DNA of 64,000 bases from Rhizobium sp. 2MFCol3.1 (GCF_000377565.1 NZ_KB898374.1:25737-89736); one strand, 5' to 3'. Positions 34,177 to 43,171 are shown, numbered from the stretch's first letter. Translations and numbers: made by a program. The notes: a model not told the origin generated them from the letters alone.

Positions 34177-35364
34177 TTACTTGGCGGCATCCGGCGCCGT
34201 GCGCGTGTCGACGTCGACAACGACGCTGAGGCCGGCGCGCAGGCGACCCGTGTCGAGCGCGTCCTGCGGCAGGGCGATGCGAACCGGTACGCGCTGGATG
34301 ATCTTGGTGAAGTTGCCCGTCGCGTTTTCAGGCGGCAGTAGCGAGAACACCGAGCCCGATGCCGGCGAGATCGATTCCACCGTGCCGACGATCGCGTGAT
34401 CGTCATAGGCGTCGACATGGACATTGACCTTGGAGCCGGGAACCAGATGCTGGATCTGCGTTTCCTTGAAGTTCGCGTCGATATAGAGCTGGCGGACCGG
34501 AACGAGCGCCATCAGGCGCTGGCCGGGCGAAACCAGATCGCCTTCCTGAACCGAGCGGTTGCCGACGACGCCGTCATAAGGCGCCTTGAGAACCGTGAAG
34601 GACAGGTCGCGCGCGGCCTTGTCGCGGGCAAGTTCGAGCTGACGGATCGTGCCTTCGGCTTCGCGGCGCTGTGCGTGCAGCAGCGTCACATTGGCTTCGG
34701 CCGATGCGATCGCGGCGTCACCGCCGACGAGATTGGCCTTTGCCTGGTCGAGCGCGATGTTGGCGGTATCGAGCGATGCGGTGGTACCGACCGACTTCGC
34801 CTGCAACTCGCTGGCGCGGGTCTGGGTGATCTGTGCGCCGCGAACAGTGGCATCGAGCGCAACCTTCTGCGCCTTGGCCTGGTCGAGGCTCGCCTCGCCG
34901 CCGGCGATCTGCGCGTCGATACGCTGCAGCGACAGCTTCTCGGTGTCGAGCGATGCCTGCGCCTGCTCCAGCGCCAGCTTGTAGTCGCCGTCGTCGAGCG
35001 TTGCCAGCGTATCGCCGACCTTGACCTGCTGGTTGGCGACGACGTTCACCTTGGCGACATAGCCGGTGACCTTCGGAGAGATCGTGGCGATGTCGCCTTC
35101 GATATAGGCGTCATCGGTCGAGATCATGAAGCGACCAACCGTGAACCACTGGTAGCCGAAATAGGCAGCGCCGGCGAGAAGGGCGAGCCCAAGGATCGGC
35201 AGCACGGGGCTGCGCTTCTTTTTCTTCTGCTCAGGTGCCGTCTCGACCGGGGCGGCCACGGTCTGCGGCGTACGCGGAGCTTCCGCGGTGACTGCTTCCT
35301 GGGCCTCACCTTCGGCAGGCTTGCTGACAATCCTGGTGACATTGGCGTTCTGGCTAGACGACAT
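34177..35364 (-). CDS. HlyD-family membrane fusion protein (EmrA-type)
   Basis: A 395-residue periplasmic adaptor anchored by one helix (about residues 53-69). The lipoyl halves are GYVAKVNVVANQQVKVGDTL and DLSFTVLKAPYDGVVGNRSV, separated by a long alpha-helical hairpin (about 125-230) rich in Ala, Gln and Glu. The cytoplasmic N terminus has a Lys-rich stretch before the helix. It links the EmrB-type permease to an outer-membrane factor, which is not in this window. Divergent TetR and twin operators indicate inducible expression. Confidence 0.91.
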   Translation of the reverse strand: MSSSQNANVTRIVSKPAEGEAQEAVTAEAPRTPQTVAAPVETAPEQKKKKRSPVLPILGLALLAGAAYFGYQWFTVGRFMISTDDAYIEGDIATISPKVTGYVAKVNVVANQQVKVGDTLATLDDGDYKLALEQAQASLDTEKLSLQRIDAQIAGGEASLDQAKAQKVALDATVRGAQITQTRASELQAKSVGTTASLDTANIALDQAKANLVGGDAAIASAEANVTLLHAQRREAEGTIRQLELARDKAARDLSFTVLKAPYDGVVGNRSVQEGDLVSPGQRLMALVPVRQLYIDANFKETQIQHLVPGSKVNVHVDAYDDHAIVGTVESISPASGSVFSLLPPENATGNFTKIIQRVPVRIALPQDALDTGRLRAGLSVVVDVDTRTAPDAAK

Positions 35365-35395
35365 GAGAGAATACCGGTAAATCGAGTAAAACTGA

Positions 35396-35413
35396 TCGAA
35401 CTGAACGGTTCGG
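35396..35413. promoter_or_regulatory. TetR-type operator, imperfect copy
   Basis: TCGAACTGAACGGTTCGG matches the perfect palindrome at 35456-35473 in its CGAAC and GGTTCG parts. It lies 32 bases before the EmrA-type start. Confidence 0.65.
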
Positions 35414-35455
35414 TTTAGTTGACATAGAGCCTTTTTACGTTCATATCAAGATGTA

Positions 35456-35473
35456 TCGAACCACCCGGTTCGA
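35456..35473. promoter_or_regulatory. TetR-type operator, perfect palindrome
   Basis: TCGAACC and GGTTCGA enclose ACCC, 45 bases before the TetR start. A possible minus-strand promoter (TTGATA, 17 bases, TATGTC) lies between the two operators and would serve the efflux operon. Confidence 0.72.
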
Positions 35474-35518
35474 TTTTGTTAACGAAACATTCGCATGTGC
35501 GAATATGGTTAAGGAGCT

Positions 35519-36190
35519 ATGACAGACTTTTCCGACGTGTCCGTGGAGGAATCGACATCTGCAGGAGGCAGATGGGCAGCGGGTGAAGATCCCGCAAAAC
35601 GCAAACAAATTCTCGACGGTGCCCGCCGCGCGTTCATGAAGTACGGCTTCGACGCCGCCAGCATGAACGACATCACGCGCGAGGCCGGCGTTTCGAAGGG
35701 TACGCTCTACGTATACTTCGCCAACAAGGAAGAGCTGTTCGCCGCGATGATCGAGAGCGAACGCGCCGCCTTCGTTGCCGCGATGCGCACCACGCTTGCC
35801 GAGCGCGAGGACGTGGAAACCGGCCTCCATGATTTCGGCATGGATTTCATCGCCCACCTGACCGACGAAAAGGTCATCAGCGCCATGCGCACCGTGCTCG
35901 GTGTCCGCGATCGCATGCCGGCGCTCTGTCAGCGCTTCTTCAACGGCCCGGAAAACCTGCGCACCATCCTGCGCGATTATCTCGTGCGCTATGTCGAGGC
36001 GGGCAAGCTGGATATTTCCGACATCGATCTCGCCGCCGCCCAGTTCCTCGATCTCTCCAGCGGCAGCTTCTTCAAGTTCCGCCTGTTCGGCAGCATGGAA
36101 AAGCCGCCGTCGAAACAGGAAGCCGAGCGCGTCATCAATGGCGCCGTGCGCATGTTTATGGCGACCTACGGCGTCGCGAGCAAAGGCTGA
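35519..36190 (+). CDS. TetR family regulator of the adjacent efflux pump
   Basis: A 223-residue repressor. The HTH lies at about residues 40-70 (FDAASMNDITREAGVSKGTL, then YVYFANKEELF), as in AcrR/TetR proteins. The C-terminal ligand domain is helical. It has a roughly 20-residue polar N-terminal extension before the HTH domain. AAGGAGCT precedes the ATG closely. Divergence from emrAB-type genes and two shared palindromes support local control of efflux. Confidence 0.9.
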   Translation: MTDFSDVSVEESTSAGGRWAAGEDPAKRKQILDGARRAFMKYGFDAASMNDITREAGVSKGTLYVYFANKEELFAAMIESERAAFVAAMRTTLAEREDVETGLHDFGMDFIAHLTDEKVISAMRTVLGVRDRMPALCQRFFNGPENLRTILRDYLVRYVEAGKLDISDIDLAAAQFLDLSSGSFFKFRLFGSMEKPPSKQEAERVINGAVRMFMATYGVASKG

Positions 36191-36201
36191 CCCCAGTATT
36201 A

Positions 36202-36227
36202 GGACCGTTCCGGCACAGGAGCGGTCC
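36202..36227 (+). terminator. Hairpin after the TetR gene
   Basis: GGACCGTTCC and GGAGCGGTCC pair with one G-T wobble, 11 bases past the TetR stop. No T-run follows, so termination would be weak or Rho-assisted. Confidence 0.5.
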
Positions 36228-36393
36228 CCGCAAACGACGATTTGCATATAAACATCGCGGAATAAAATCCCGTCGGCTTTCGTATACTCCCTTGCGCGCT
36301 TTCCAAGACTTGGCTGGCAAGACCTACTTGCTAAGCAAAGGCGCGCGATTACATTCGAGCGACCGCTAATGTGGCGCAAAGGGATATACATAG

Positions 36394-37158
36394 ATGCAAG
36401 ACATCATGATGCTCGTGCAGGACCCGGCCGCCTGGGTGGCCCTCGTCACCCTGGTGGTGATGGAAGTGGTCCTCGGGATCGACAATCTCATCTTCATTTC
36501 CATCCTCACCAACAAGCTTCCACCTGAAACCCGCGAAAAGGCCCGCAAGCTCGGCATCGGTCTGGCTCTGATCATGCGCCTGGCGCTGCTCGGCACCGTC
36601 GCCTGGATCGTCAAGTTGACGACGCCGGTCTTCGAAGTCTTCGGCCACGGCTTCTCGTGGAAGGACATGATCCTGATCGCCGGCGGTCTCTTCCTGCTCT
36701 GGAAGGCGACCAAGGAAATCCACCACACGGTGGACCCTGTCGACCATGAGAACGATGCGGCATCCGCTGCCGTCGTCGCGAGCTTCACCGCCGTCATCGG
36801 CCAGATCCTGGTGCTCGACCTCGTCTTCTCCGTCGACAGCATCATCACCGCCGTCGGCATGACGCCGCACCTGCCGATCATGGTGATCGCGGTTGTCGCC
36901 GCCGTCACGGTCATGCTGGTTGCCGCGACGCCGCTTGCCAACTTCATCGAGAAGAACCCGACCATCGTCATGCTGGCGCTCGGCTTCCTGATGATGATCG
37001 GCACGACGCTGATCGCCGAAGGCATGGGCTTCCACGTCCCCAAGGGCTACGTCTACGCCGCCATGGCCTTCTCTGCCCTCGTCGAGGTGCTCAACATGCT
37101 GGCCCGCAACGCCAAGAAGCGAAAGCGCGAGGCAAACAAGCAGAACACCCTGCACTAA
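36394..37158 (+). CDS. TerC family integral membrane protein
   Basis: A 254-residue inner-membrane protein with about seven helices. The TerC acidic motifs VVLGIDNLIFISIL (Asp in helix 1-2) and LVFSVDSIITAVGM (Asp mid-protein) are present. A cytoplasmic His/Asp/Glu-rich loop (HHTVDPVDHEND) follows helix 3, and the C terminus is basic. TerC proteins are linked to tellurite resistance and, in several bacteria, to manganese export and metalation of secreted proteins. I looked for a Mn riboswitch in the 203 bases upstream and found none. AAAGGGATATACAT precedes the ATG. Confidence 0.92.
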   Translation: MQDIMMLVQDPAAWVALVTLVVMEVVLGIDNLIFISILTNKLPPETREKARKLGIGLALIMRLALLGTVAWIVKLTTPVFEVFGHGFSWKDMILIAGGLFLLWKATKEIHHTVDPVDHENDAASAAVVASFTAVIGQILVLDLVFSVDSIITAVGMTPHLPIMVIAVVAAVTVMLVAATPLANFIEKNPTIVMLALGFLMMIGTTLIAEGMGFHVPKGYVYAAMAFSALVEVLNMLARNAKKRKREANKQNTLH

Positions 37159-37164
37159 AAAACA

Positions 37165-37196
37165 AAACGGGCGCGACCATCAGGCCGCGCCCGTTT
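37165..37196. terminator. Bidirectional terminator between terC-type and PhyH genes
   Basis: AAACGGGCGCG and CGCGCCCGTTT pair over 11 bases around a 10-base loop. Minus-strand reading is followed by TGTTTTTT; plus-strand reading ends CCCGTTTCGC. The flanking genes are convergent. Confidence 0.88.
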
Positions 37197-37213
37197 CGCA
37201 TCAATGCCATCTG

Positions 37214-38149
37214 TCAGAGCATGTCGCCGAGCGTCCAGTGGTTCGCCCAGCGCGCATCGATCTCGTCCTCGACATTCTGGTAGCGGATATCGGTCGAAAG
37301 CCGGATCCGGCCCTCGGCGCTGCGATTGGTGGTCGAGGCATGGATCATGTAGGGGCTGTGCAGAACCACGTCGCCCGCCTCGTAATCGGCGATCAGCCAG
37401 CGCGTATCGAAGCGCTCGGCCATATCAGGCAGATCCTTCGACACCCAGCCGCCCTCGCTCATGTTCCTGTTATAGGCGCTGATCCGCTCTTCCGCGCTCA
37501 ACTCAACGCTCTTTTCCGCAAACGCCTCCTCCATCCGCTTGCCGATCGCATGCGAGCCCTCGAGATAGACCAGCCCGCCCATGTCGACAGGCGTATCGCC
37601 GAGCGGGATCCAGGCCGTGACGATCCGGCTCGTTCCGCCGCGCAGATAGACGAGATCGTAGTGCGCCGGTGTCGCCGTCGGCGTGCCGGGGCGGGTGAAG
37701 CGCATGATCTTGCGCTTATGCAGATAGGAGATGCCGGAAAGCAACTGGTCCATGAACCGCGTCAACCGAGGCTGCGCGCAAAACCCCTCGTAAGCCGCCG
37801 AGCGCACCAGCGCCATCAGGATGCGATCGGCCAACTGCTTCTCGGGCTCGGCGCCAGATACCAGCCCGAGTGCCGGATCGGACCCCGCCTCGATCAGGCC
37901 GGACCGCGCCAGGTGTGAGAACACAAAGCCGCGAAACGTCAGCACGTCATCCCGTTTCAGGAACCCTTTAAGCCAGACATAGCCGTCCCGCTCGTAGCGC
38001 TCGCGGATCGCTTCAAGCCCGATACCGGGATCCGTCGCCTCCAGCCTCCCCATCCGGTTCGGCGCGGTGGACAGGCGCTTGCCGTCGGCGAACAGCTCGA
38101 CCGCCGGCGCGTCACGGGATTGAACAGCAAGACTTGACATTTCGATCAC
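37214..38149 (-). CDS. Phytanoyl-CoA dioxygenase (PhyH) family protein
   Basis: A 311-residue Fe(II)/2-oxoglutarate oxygenase-like protein. The double-stranded beta-helix carries HYDLVYLRGGTSRIVTAWIP, where the first His and a nearby Asp could bind iron, then GGLVYLEGSHAIG. The distal DVVLHSPYMIHAS gives the second His, and RIRLSTDIRYQ gives the 2-oxoglutarate Arg. TTGGGAGGTGATCGAA precedes the ATG. It is divergent from an AraC gene 83 bases away. Such pairs in rhizobia are of unknown substrate. Confidence 0.85.
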   Translation of the reverse strand: MIEMSSLAVQSRDAPAVELFADGKRLSTAPNRMGRLEATDPGIGLEAIRERYERDGYVWLKGFLKRDDVLTFRGFVFSHLARSGLIEAGSDPALGLVSGAEPEKQLADRILMALVRSAAYEGFCAQPRLTRFMDQLLSGISYLHKRKIMRFTRPGTPTATPAHYDLVYLRGGTSRIVTAWIPLGDTPVDMGGLVYLEGSHAIGKRMEEAFAEKSVELSAEERISAYNRNMSEGGWVSKDLPDMAERFDTRWLIADYEAGDVVLHSPYMIHASTTNRSAEGRIRLSTDIRYQNVEDEIDARWANHWTLGDML

Positions 38150-38232
38150 CTCCCAAGCGAATATCGTAGTCCCTTATCGCCTGCACCGAGGAGGAAGACC
38201 ATGGACGGAAGAACGGGCTGGACTTTTCGCTC

Positions 38233-39063
38233 ATGAGCGACGCCACAATCGCGCTCTATCGCTCGCCTCCATCAGGCGCCACGAGCTTGGCCGTCACAGG
38301 CTTCGGCCGCCAGCGCGTCACCAGCCGGCTCAAGAACCGTCGGTTGCCGACACATGCCGTCGTGATGGTGGAACGCGGGCACGGTTGGCTGCAGAGCGAC
38401 AAGGCAGGAACGATCGAGATATCGGGTCCGGCGCTCTTCTGGCTCCCTGCTGGAATGATGCACGGGTATGGCCCCGATCCGGGCGAAAGCTGGGACGAGC
38501 GCTGGGCGCTGTTTTCAGGCACCCTCGCCGACGAATGGCTCCGCCAGCGCCTGATCGACGAGGCAGCGCCGATGGTGCCGCTCGAAAACCCACGCGAGAT
38601 GCGGCATCTCTTCACCACGCTGCAGGACGAGTTCGCGGAAGACAATTCGCTCGGCCTCGCCGCGTCGGCCGCGACGCTTTACCGGATCGTCATCGAGGCG
38701 GCCCGCCAGGCATCCCGCGCGACGGCAGGCGCCAAGACGGACGCGACAATCGAAAAGGTGGTGGAAGCGCTGGAGCAGCGGGCGTTCGAGCCGGTTGACA
38801 TGACCGCCCTCGCCTCGGAATTCGGCCTGTCGCCGGCGACGCTGCGCCGCCGCTTCGCGGCCGCGACCGGGCTCTCGCCCAAGGCCTTCCAGCTGCGCCT
38901 GCGCATCGATCATGCCAAGCAGCTTCTGACGACGTCAGACCTTTCGATCGAGGCGATCTCGCGCGCGATCGGTCTCGACGACGCCTTTTATTTCTCACGG
39001 CTGTTCCAGGATCGCGAACGGTGCTCGCCGAGCGAATTTCGTCGCCGGCACCGTCGCGCCTGA
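38233..39063 (+). CDS. AraC family transcriptional regulator
   Basis: A 276-residue activator-like protein. The N-terminal cupin half (residues about 40-150: HAVVMVERGHGWLQSDKAGT, ALFWLPAGMMHGY) should bind a small ligand. The C-terminal double HTH (about 180-274) reads MTALASEFGLSPATLRRRFA and LSIEAISRAIGLDDAFYFSR. It is divergent from the PhyH-type oxygenase gene, its probable target. No strong ribosome site was seen before the ATG. Confidence 0.88.
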   Translation: MSDATIALYRSPPSGATSLAVTGFGRQRVTSRLKNRRLPTHAVVMVERGHGWLQSDKAGTIEISGPALFWLPAGMMHGYGPDPGESWDERWALFSGTLADEWLRQRLIDEAAPMVPLENPREMRHLFTTLQDEFAEDNSLGLAASAATLYRIVIEAARQASRATAGAKTDATIEKVVEALEQRAFEPVDMTALASEFGLSPATLRRRFAAATGLSPKAFQLRLRIDHAKQLLTTSDLSIEAISRAIGLDDAFYFSRLFQDRERCSPSEFRRRHRRA

Positions 39064-39068
39064 TCAGA

Positions 39069-39614
39069 TCAACCGGCCGCCAGTTCCTTGTCGATCGCCT
39101 GTACCAGCCGCTGGTCGTCGGCGGTCACGTCAGGTGCGAAGCGGGCGACGACCTTGCCGTCGCGGTCGACCAGGAACTTCTCGAAATTCCAGAGAACGCC
39201 CTTGTCGCCGGCTTCCGCGAGACCACGATCGACCAGCTTCTCACGCATCGGGCCCTCGCCCGTCGTCGGCAGGTCCATGCCCGTCAGCAGCTTGTAGAGC
39301 GGATGCTGGTCGTCGCCCTTGACCGAGATCTTCGAGAAGATCGGAAACTTCACGTCATAGGTCAGCGTGCAGAACTCGACGATCTCGGCGTCGGTGCCCG
39401 GCTCCTGGCCCTTGAAGTTGTTGGCCGGAAAGGCGGCGATCACGAAGCCGCGTTCGCGCTTGTCCTCATAAAGCTTCTCCAGCCCTTCATACTGCGCCGT
39501 CAGCCCGCATTTCGAGGCGACGTTGACGACAAGCACGACCTTGCCCTTGTATTCGTTCAGCGTGGTCTCGCGGCCATCGGCGAGCTTTACCGGCACGCTC
39601 AAGATATCGGTCAT
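39069..39614 (-). CDS. Glutathione peroxidase family (Cys-type)
   Basis: A 181-residue thiol peroxidase that reduces peroxides with glutathione or thioredoxin. The catalytic Cys36 is in NVASKCGLT, Gln70 in NNFKGQEPG, and the Trp-Asn pair in VLWNFEKFLVDRDG. Two adjacent ATGs exist at 39617 and 39614. TTGGAGATTG favours the second. The longer frame upstream is not needed. It is convergent with the AraC gene, 5 bases apart, with no terminator between. Confidence 0.92.
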   Translation of the reverse strand: MTDILSVPVKLADGRETTLNEYKGKVVLVVNVASKCGLTAQYEGLEKLYEDKRERGFVIAAFPANNFKGQEPGTDAEIVEFCTLTYDVKFPIFSKISVKGDDQHPLYKLLTGMDLPTTGEGPMREKLVDRGLAEAGDKGVLWNFEKFLVDRDGKVVARFAPDVTADDQRLVQAIDKELAAG

Positions 39615-39766
39615 CATCAATCTCCAACATGAAATACCGACGCGGAAGCTATACCCGCGCGCCCGTTTGTCCAGCGCGGAAATCGCCCGCTGGCAAAATC
39701 GCCCAAACCATCTAGTCTGGACGGAAAGGCGCGGCCCCATGCAGAGGATCGGGCGGGAGGATCTGG

Positions 39767-40525
39767 ATGTCTCGGGAAGTGTTTTTGGCAGCCTTTATCT
39801 GCGCCTGCCTGATCGCCGCCTCTATCGGCACCATGCTCAGCTATCACAAGCTGCCGAGCCACCACCGGCAGGAAGAGACCAATGCCGTCGTGCGGCTGGT
39901 GGCCAACATCTTCGTGGTCATGACCTCGCTGGTCTTCAGTCTGATGATCAATTCGGCGAAGAATACCTTCGAGGGCATCGACAGCAACGTCCACGCCTTC
40001 GCCACCGAGATCATCCTCTTCGACCAGACGCTTCGAACCTACGGACTGGAGGCCAATGAAACCAAGCACAGGCTTTCCACCTATGTCGAAATCGCGCTCG
40101 GCAACGTGCCCCCATCCAGCGACCCGCTGGTCAAGGGCGACCCGGCCGCCGAGTTCGCCCTGAATGAAGTGGGCAACAGCCTGTCCCTGCTCACCCCCGA
40201 CGATCCGGGCCATATCGCGCTCCTGAACAATGCCCGCCAGCAGTACCAGCGGATCGTCGAGCAGCGCTGGGTTCTCGTCGAGCAATCCGAAGGCGTCATC
40301 CCGAGGCCGCTGATTGCCATGCTCGCGACATGGCTGATCCTGATCTTCGCGAGCTTCGGCTATCGCGCACCGAAAAACATCATCGTCGTCTCGATGTTCG
40401 TCATCGCCGCCTTCCTGATCTCCGCCTCGATCTATCTGGTGCTCGACATGGACATCCCCTTCAACGGGCTCATCCAGATTTCCGACCTGCCGCTGCGCCG
40501 GGCGCTGGCCGAACTTCAGCGCTGA
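39767..40525 (+). CDS. DUF4239 (bestrophin-like) membrane protein
   Basis: A 252-residue protein with two N-terminal helices (about residues 5-23 and 43-60) and two C-terminal helices (about 180-225), separated by a helical soluble domain with a VFSLMINSAKNTFEGIDSNV block. This is the DUF4239 pattern, which profile searches link to bestrophin-like channels. Function unknown. GGGAGGATCTGG precedes the ATG. A small single-helix protein gene follows 48 bases later. Confidence 0.8.
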   Translation: MSREVFLAAFICACLIAASIGTMLSYHKLPSHHRQEETNAVVRLVANIFVVMTSLVFSLMINSAKNTFEGIDSNVHAFATEIILFDQTLRTYGLEANETKHRLSTYVEIALGNVPPSSDPLVKGDPAAEFALNEVGNSLSLLTPDDPGHIALLNNARQQYQRIVEQRWVLVEQSEGVIPRPLIAMLATWLILIFASFGYRAPKNIIVVSMFVIAAFLISASIYLVLDMDIPFNGLIQISDLPLRRALAELQR

Positions 40526-40573
40526 CGACAACCAGATGCGGAACCATATCGCTGCTCGATCTGTTTGGTCCGT

Positions 40574-40693
40574 ATGAAGAGCACAGAAAAGAAAGCCCGC
40601 CGCGGCATGACGCGGTTTGTCGCCATCATCTTCACCGTCGCCGTGGTCATGGCCGTGGTCTATTATTTCGGCTTCACGCCCGGATCGGCCTGA
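40574..40693 (+). CDS. Small single-helix membrane protein (39 residues)
   Basis: A short open frame, MKSTEKKARRGMTRFVAIIF at its start, then a hydrophobic helix (about residues 14-33) and a FGFTPGSA end. A positively charged N terminus followed by one helix fits an N-in small membrane protein. No clear Shine-Dalgarno sequence was seen. It lies 48 bases after the DUF4239 gene and could be co-transcribed with it. Codon choice (GCC, ATC, GTC, GTG) resembles neighbouring genes, which supports translation. Function unknown. Confidence 0.5.
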   Translation: MKSTEKKARRGMTRFVAIIFTVAVVMAVVYYFGFTPGSA

Positions 40694-40699
40694 CGGCAA

Positions 40700-40960
40700 T
40701 CACTTAGCCGGCTTGAAGGTCCACTTCACGACATAGTCGCCGTTGCGCTTGGTCTTGATCTTGGTCTTGACCCTGACGGGACCGCCGATGGCCGCTTCCG
40801 CCGCCTCGAATGCCTGGCGCGCCTGCGCCATGGCGTCGTGATAGCTGGAGTTGTCGCGTCGCGGGCTGTCCGCGATCGCCTTCAGGAGCGCGAGCGTATC
40901 GGGCGCCTTCTCATCCGGACGCTTGTTGCTAGCTGCGCCCTTACGCGTCTCATTGCCCAT
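40700..40960 (-). CDS. Small conserved-looking hypothetical protein
   Basis: An 86-residue basic, soluble protein. The N-terminal third is polar and probably disordered (MGNETRKGAASNKRPDEKAP). A helix containing DAMAQARQAFEAAEAAIGGP follows, and the C terminus is a Lys-rich beta-like RVKTKIKTKRNGDYVVKWTF. I do not recognise the family. GAGGAG five bases before the ATG at 40960 decides the start over the GTG at 40966. Its stop lies 7 bases from the convergent small membrane protein gene. Confidence 0.68.
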   Translation of the reverse strand: MGNETRKGAASNKRPDEKAPDTLALLKAIADSPRRDNSSYHDAMAQARQAFEAAEAAIGGPVRVKTKIKTKRNGDYVVKWTFKPAK

Positions 40961-41158
40961 GCTCACTCCTCGGCGGCGTCATCCGCCCATCACCGTCCAT
41001 ATACCGGCCGCGACCGAAATCTCAATGCGAGCGATACCCGGCGGCTGCGCGCCGCATGAATTTTGCCCGCCCTAAGCCATTGAAGTACATCGCGCGCGGC
41101 ACAGTTATCCGCGAAGGCCGGGAAATCTCCCGGCTTCCGATCCAGTTCCCGGAAACGC

Positions 41159-42928
41159 ATGACAACACAGCAGATTCTCGCCTTCGGCGTCATTGGCCTG
41201 ATGATGGCGGTCTTCATCTGGGACCGCTTTCGCTACGATCTCGTGGCCTGCTGCGCGCTGGTGCTGGCGATCGCCGTCGGCCTCGTGCCCTTCGATAAGG
41301 CCTTCTCCGGCTTTAGTGACGATATCGTCATCATCGTCGGCAGCGCACTCGTCGTCAGCGCCGGCGTCGCCCGCTCGGGCATCGTCGATACCGCGATCAA
41401 GCGCTTCTTCCCCAATCTCGATACGCTGCACACCCAGCTCGCGCTGCTGCTGATCGTCGTCGCCGTCCTCTCCGCCTTCATTAAGAACATCGGCGCGCTG
41501 GCGATCATGATCCCCGTCGCCTTCCAGTTCGCCCGCAAGAGCGGCAAGTCGCCCTCGCTCTATCTGATGCCGATGAGCTTCGCGGCCCTGCTCGGCGGGT
41601 TGATGACGCAGATCGGCACCTCGCCCAACATCGTCGTCTCGCGCCTACGCGGCGAGATCACCGGCACGCCCTTCACCATGTTCGACTTCACCCCGGTCGG
41701 CGCCACGCTGGCGCTGGTTGGCGTCGTCTTCCTGATCTTCTTTCACTGGCTGGTGCCTGAAAGAAAGAACGAAAACCCGTCCCTCGAGGAAGCGCTCGAC
41801 GCCAAGGCCTACTTCTCCGAAGCCACGGTGGCCGAGGAATCGACCGTCGAGGGCAAGCCGCTCAGTGATCTCATCAAACTCGGCGACGGCGACGCCGTGG
41901 CGACCGCCATCCTGCGCGGCCACACCCGCCTCTCGCCCTTCCCCGATGTGGAACTCAGGAACGGCGACACGTTGCTGCTGGAGGGAAGCCCCGACGCGCT
42001 CGACCGCATCGTCTCCAATGCCAAGCTGAAACTCTCCGGCAAGCCGATCGCCGATCCCGCCGAGCGCAACGACCTAATCTCGATCGAGGCGATCGTCGCC
42101 TCGGAATCGCAACTGGTCGGCTGGTCGGCGCGGCAGCTATCGCTCTCGAACCGCCGCAGCGTCAACCTTCTCGCCGTCTCCCGCAAGGGCCACCGGCTGA
42201 ACGAGCGCCTGAGCGAAGTGAGGCTGCGCGCCGGCGACGTGCTGGTGTTGCAGGGCAACCGCCGCAACCTTCCTGCCTTCCTGCAGGAGTTCGCCTGCCT
42301 GCCGCTTGCCCAGCGTGACATCATGCTCGGCACCTCGCGCCGCGCCTATCTGCCGCTCCTGATCCTGCTCGCCGCCATGGCCGCGACCGCGACCGGCGTC
42401 GTGCCCGTCGCTACCTCTTTCTTCTGCGCGGCGCTCGCCATGGTCGTCTTCCGCGTCATCCCGCTGGTCGATGTCTACAAGGCGCTCGACGCCCCGATCC
42501 TGATCATGCTTGCGACGCTCATCCCCGTTTCCGACACGTTGAGGACCACCGGCGGAAGCGAGCTGATCGCCGGCTGGCTCGGCCATCTCGCTGCCCAGAT
42601 GCCGCATTACGGCGCGCTGGCGCTGATCCTGATCACCGCGATGGCCGTCACGCCTTTCCTCAACAACGCCGCCACCGTGCTCGTCATGGCGCCCATTGCC
42701 GCGAGCTTCGCCCAGACGCTCGGCTACAAGCCCGACGCCTTCTTGATGGCGGTGGCGATCGGTGCCGGCTGCGATTTCCTGACCCCGATCGGCCACCAGT
42801 GCAACACGCTGGTCTTCGGCCCCGGCGGCTATCGCTTCAGCGATTACCCCCGCCTCGGCTTGCCGCTCTCCTTCCTGATCATCCTCGTCAGCGTGCCGCT
42901 GCTGTTATGGGTCTGGCCAGTAACTTAA
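41159..42928 (+). CDS. SLC13/DASS-type permease with two TrkA-C domains
   Basis: A 589-residue inner-membrane anion transporter of the citrate/sodium:sulfate type. Hydrophobic halves (about residues 1-200 and 395-589) flank two soluble TrkA-C modules (about 220-295 and 300-380: FPDVELRNGDTLLLEGSPDA and VRLRAGDVLVLQGNRRN). Transport motifs include MTQIGTSPNIVVSRLRG and LTPIGHQCNTLVFGPGGY, the paired SNT-like substrate loops. Likely substrates are sulfate or dicarboxylates; the sequence does not decide. The gene stands alone. No good ribosome site was seen. Confidence 0.88.
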   Translation: MTTQQILAFGVIGLMMAVFIWDRFRYDLVACCALVLAIAVGLVPFDKAFSGFSDDIVIIVGSALVVSAGVARSGIVDTAIKRFFPNLDTLHTQLALLLIVVAVLSAFIKNIGALAIMIPVAFQFARKSGKSPSLYLMPMSFAALLGGLMTQIGTSPNIVVSRLRGEITGTPFTMFDFTPVGATLALVGVVFLIFFHWLVPERKNENPSLEEALDAKAYFSEATVAEESTVEGKPLSDLIKLGDGDAVATAILRGHTRLSPFPDVELRNGDTLLLEGSPDALDRIVSNAKLKLSGKPIADPAERNDLISIEAIVASESQLVGWSARQLSLSNRRSVNLLAVSRKGHRLNERLSEVRLRAGDVLVLQGNRRNLPAFLQEFACLPLAQRDIMLGTSRRAYLPLLILLAAMAATATGVVPVATSFFCAALAMVVFRVIPLVDVYKALDAPILIMLATLIPVSDTLRTTGGSELIAGWLGHLAAQMPHYGALALILITAMAVTPFLNNAATVLVMAPIAASFAQTLGYKPDAFLMAVAIGAGCDFLTPIGHQCNTLVFGPGGYRFSDYPRLGLPLSFLIILVSVPLLLWVWPVT

Positions 42929-43171
42929 GAAGGCACCTGACACTTGACCGGATGGGCGTGCCGAACTAGCGCAACCGACGGCGCGGGCGGCATTTTCCTT
43001 GACGTGTGCAGCCGAATATGGCCTTAAAGCCAGCCAAACGGACAATTGGCCGGGCAAGCGGGCGAAATGCCCTTTTCCGGCCGGTTTCCTGATCCAGTTA
43101 TCTGCATTCTTCAGGCCGAGCGTTGCTTTCCCTCAGAAAGCCGTCCGGCATTTATTTGACGGGCACATAAA

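Noticed and set aside
36228..36393. Manganese (yybP-ykoY) riboswitch before the TerC gene
   Set aside because: The conserved loop words and three-way layout are not seen.
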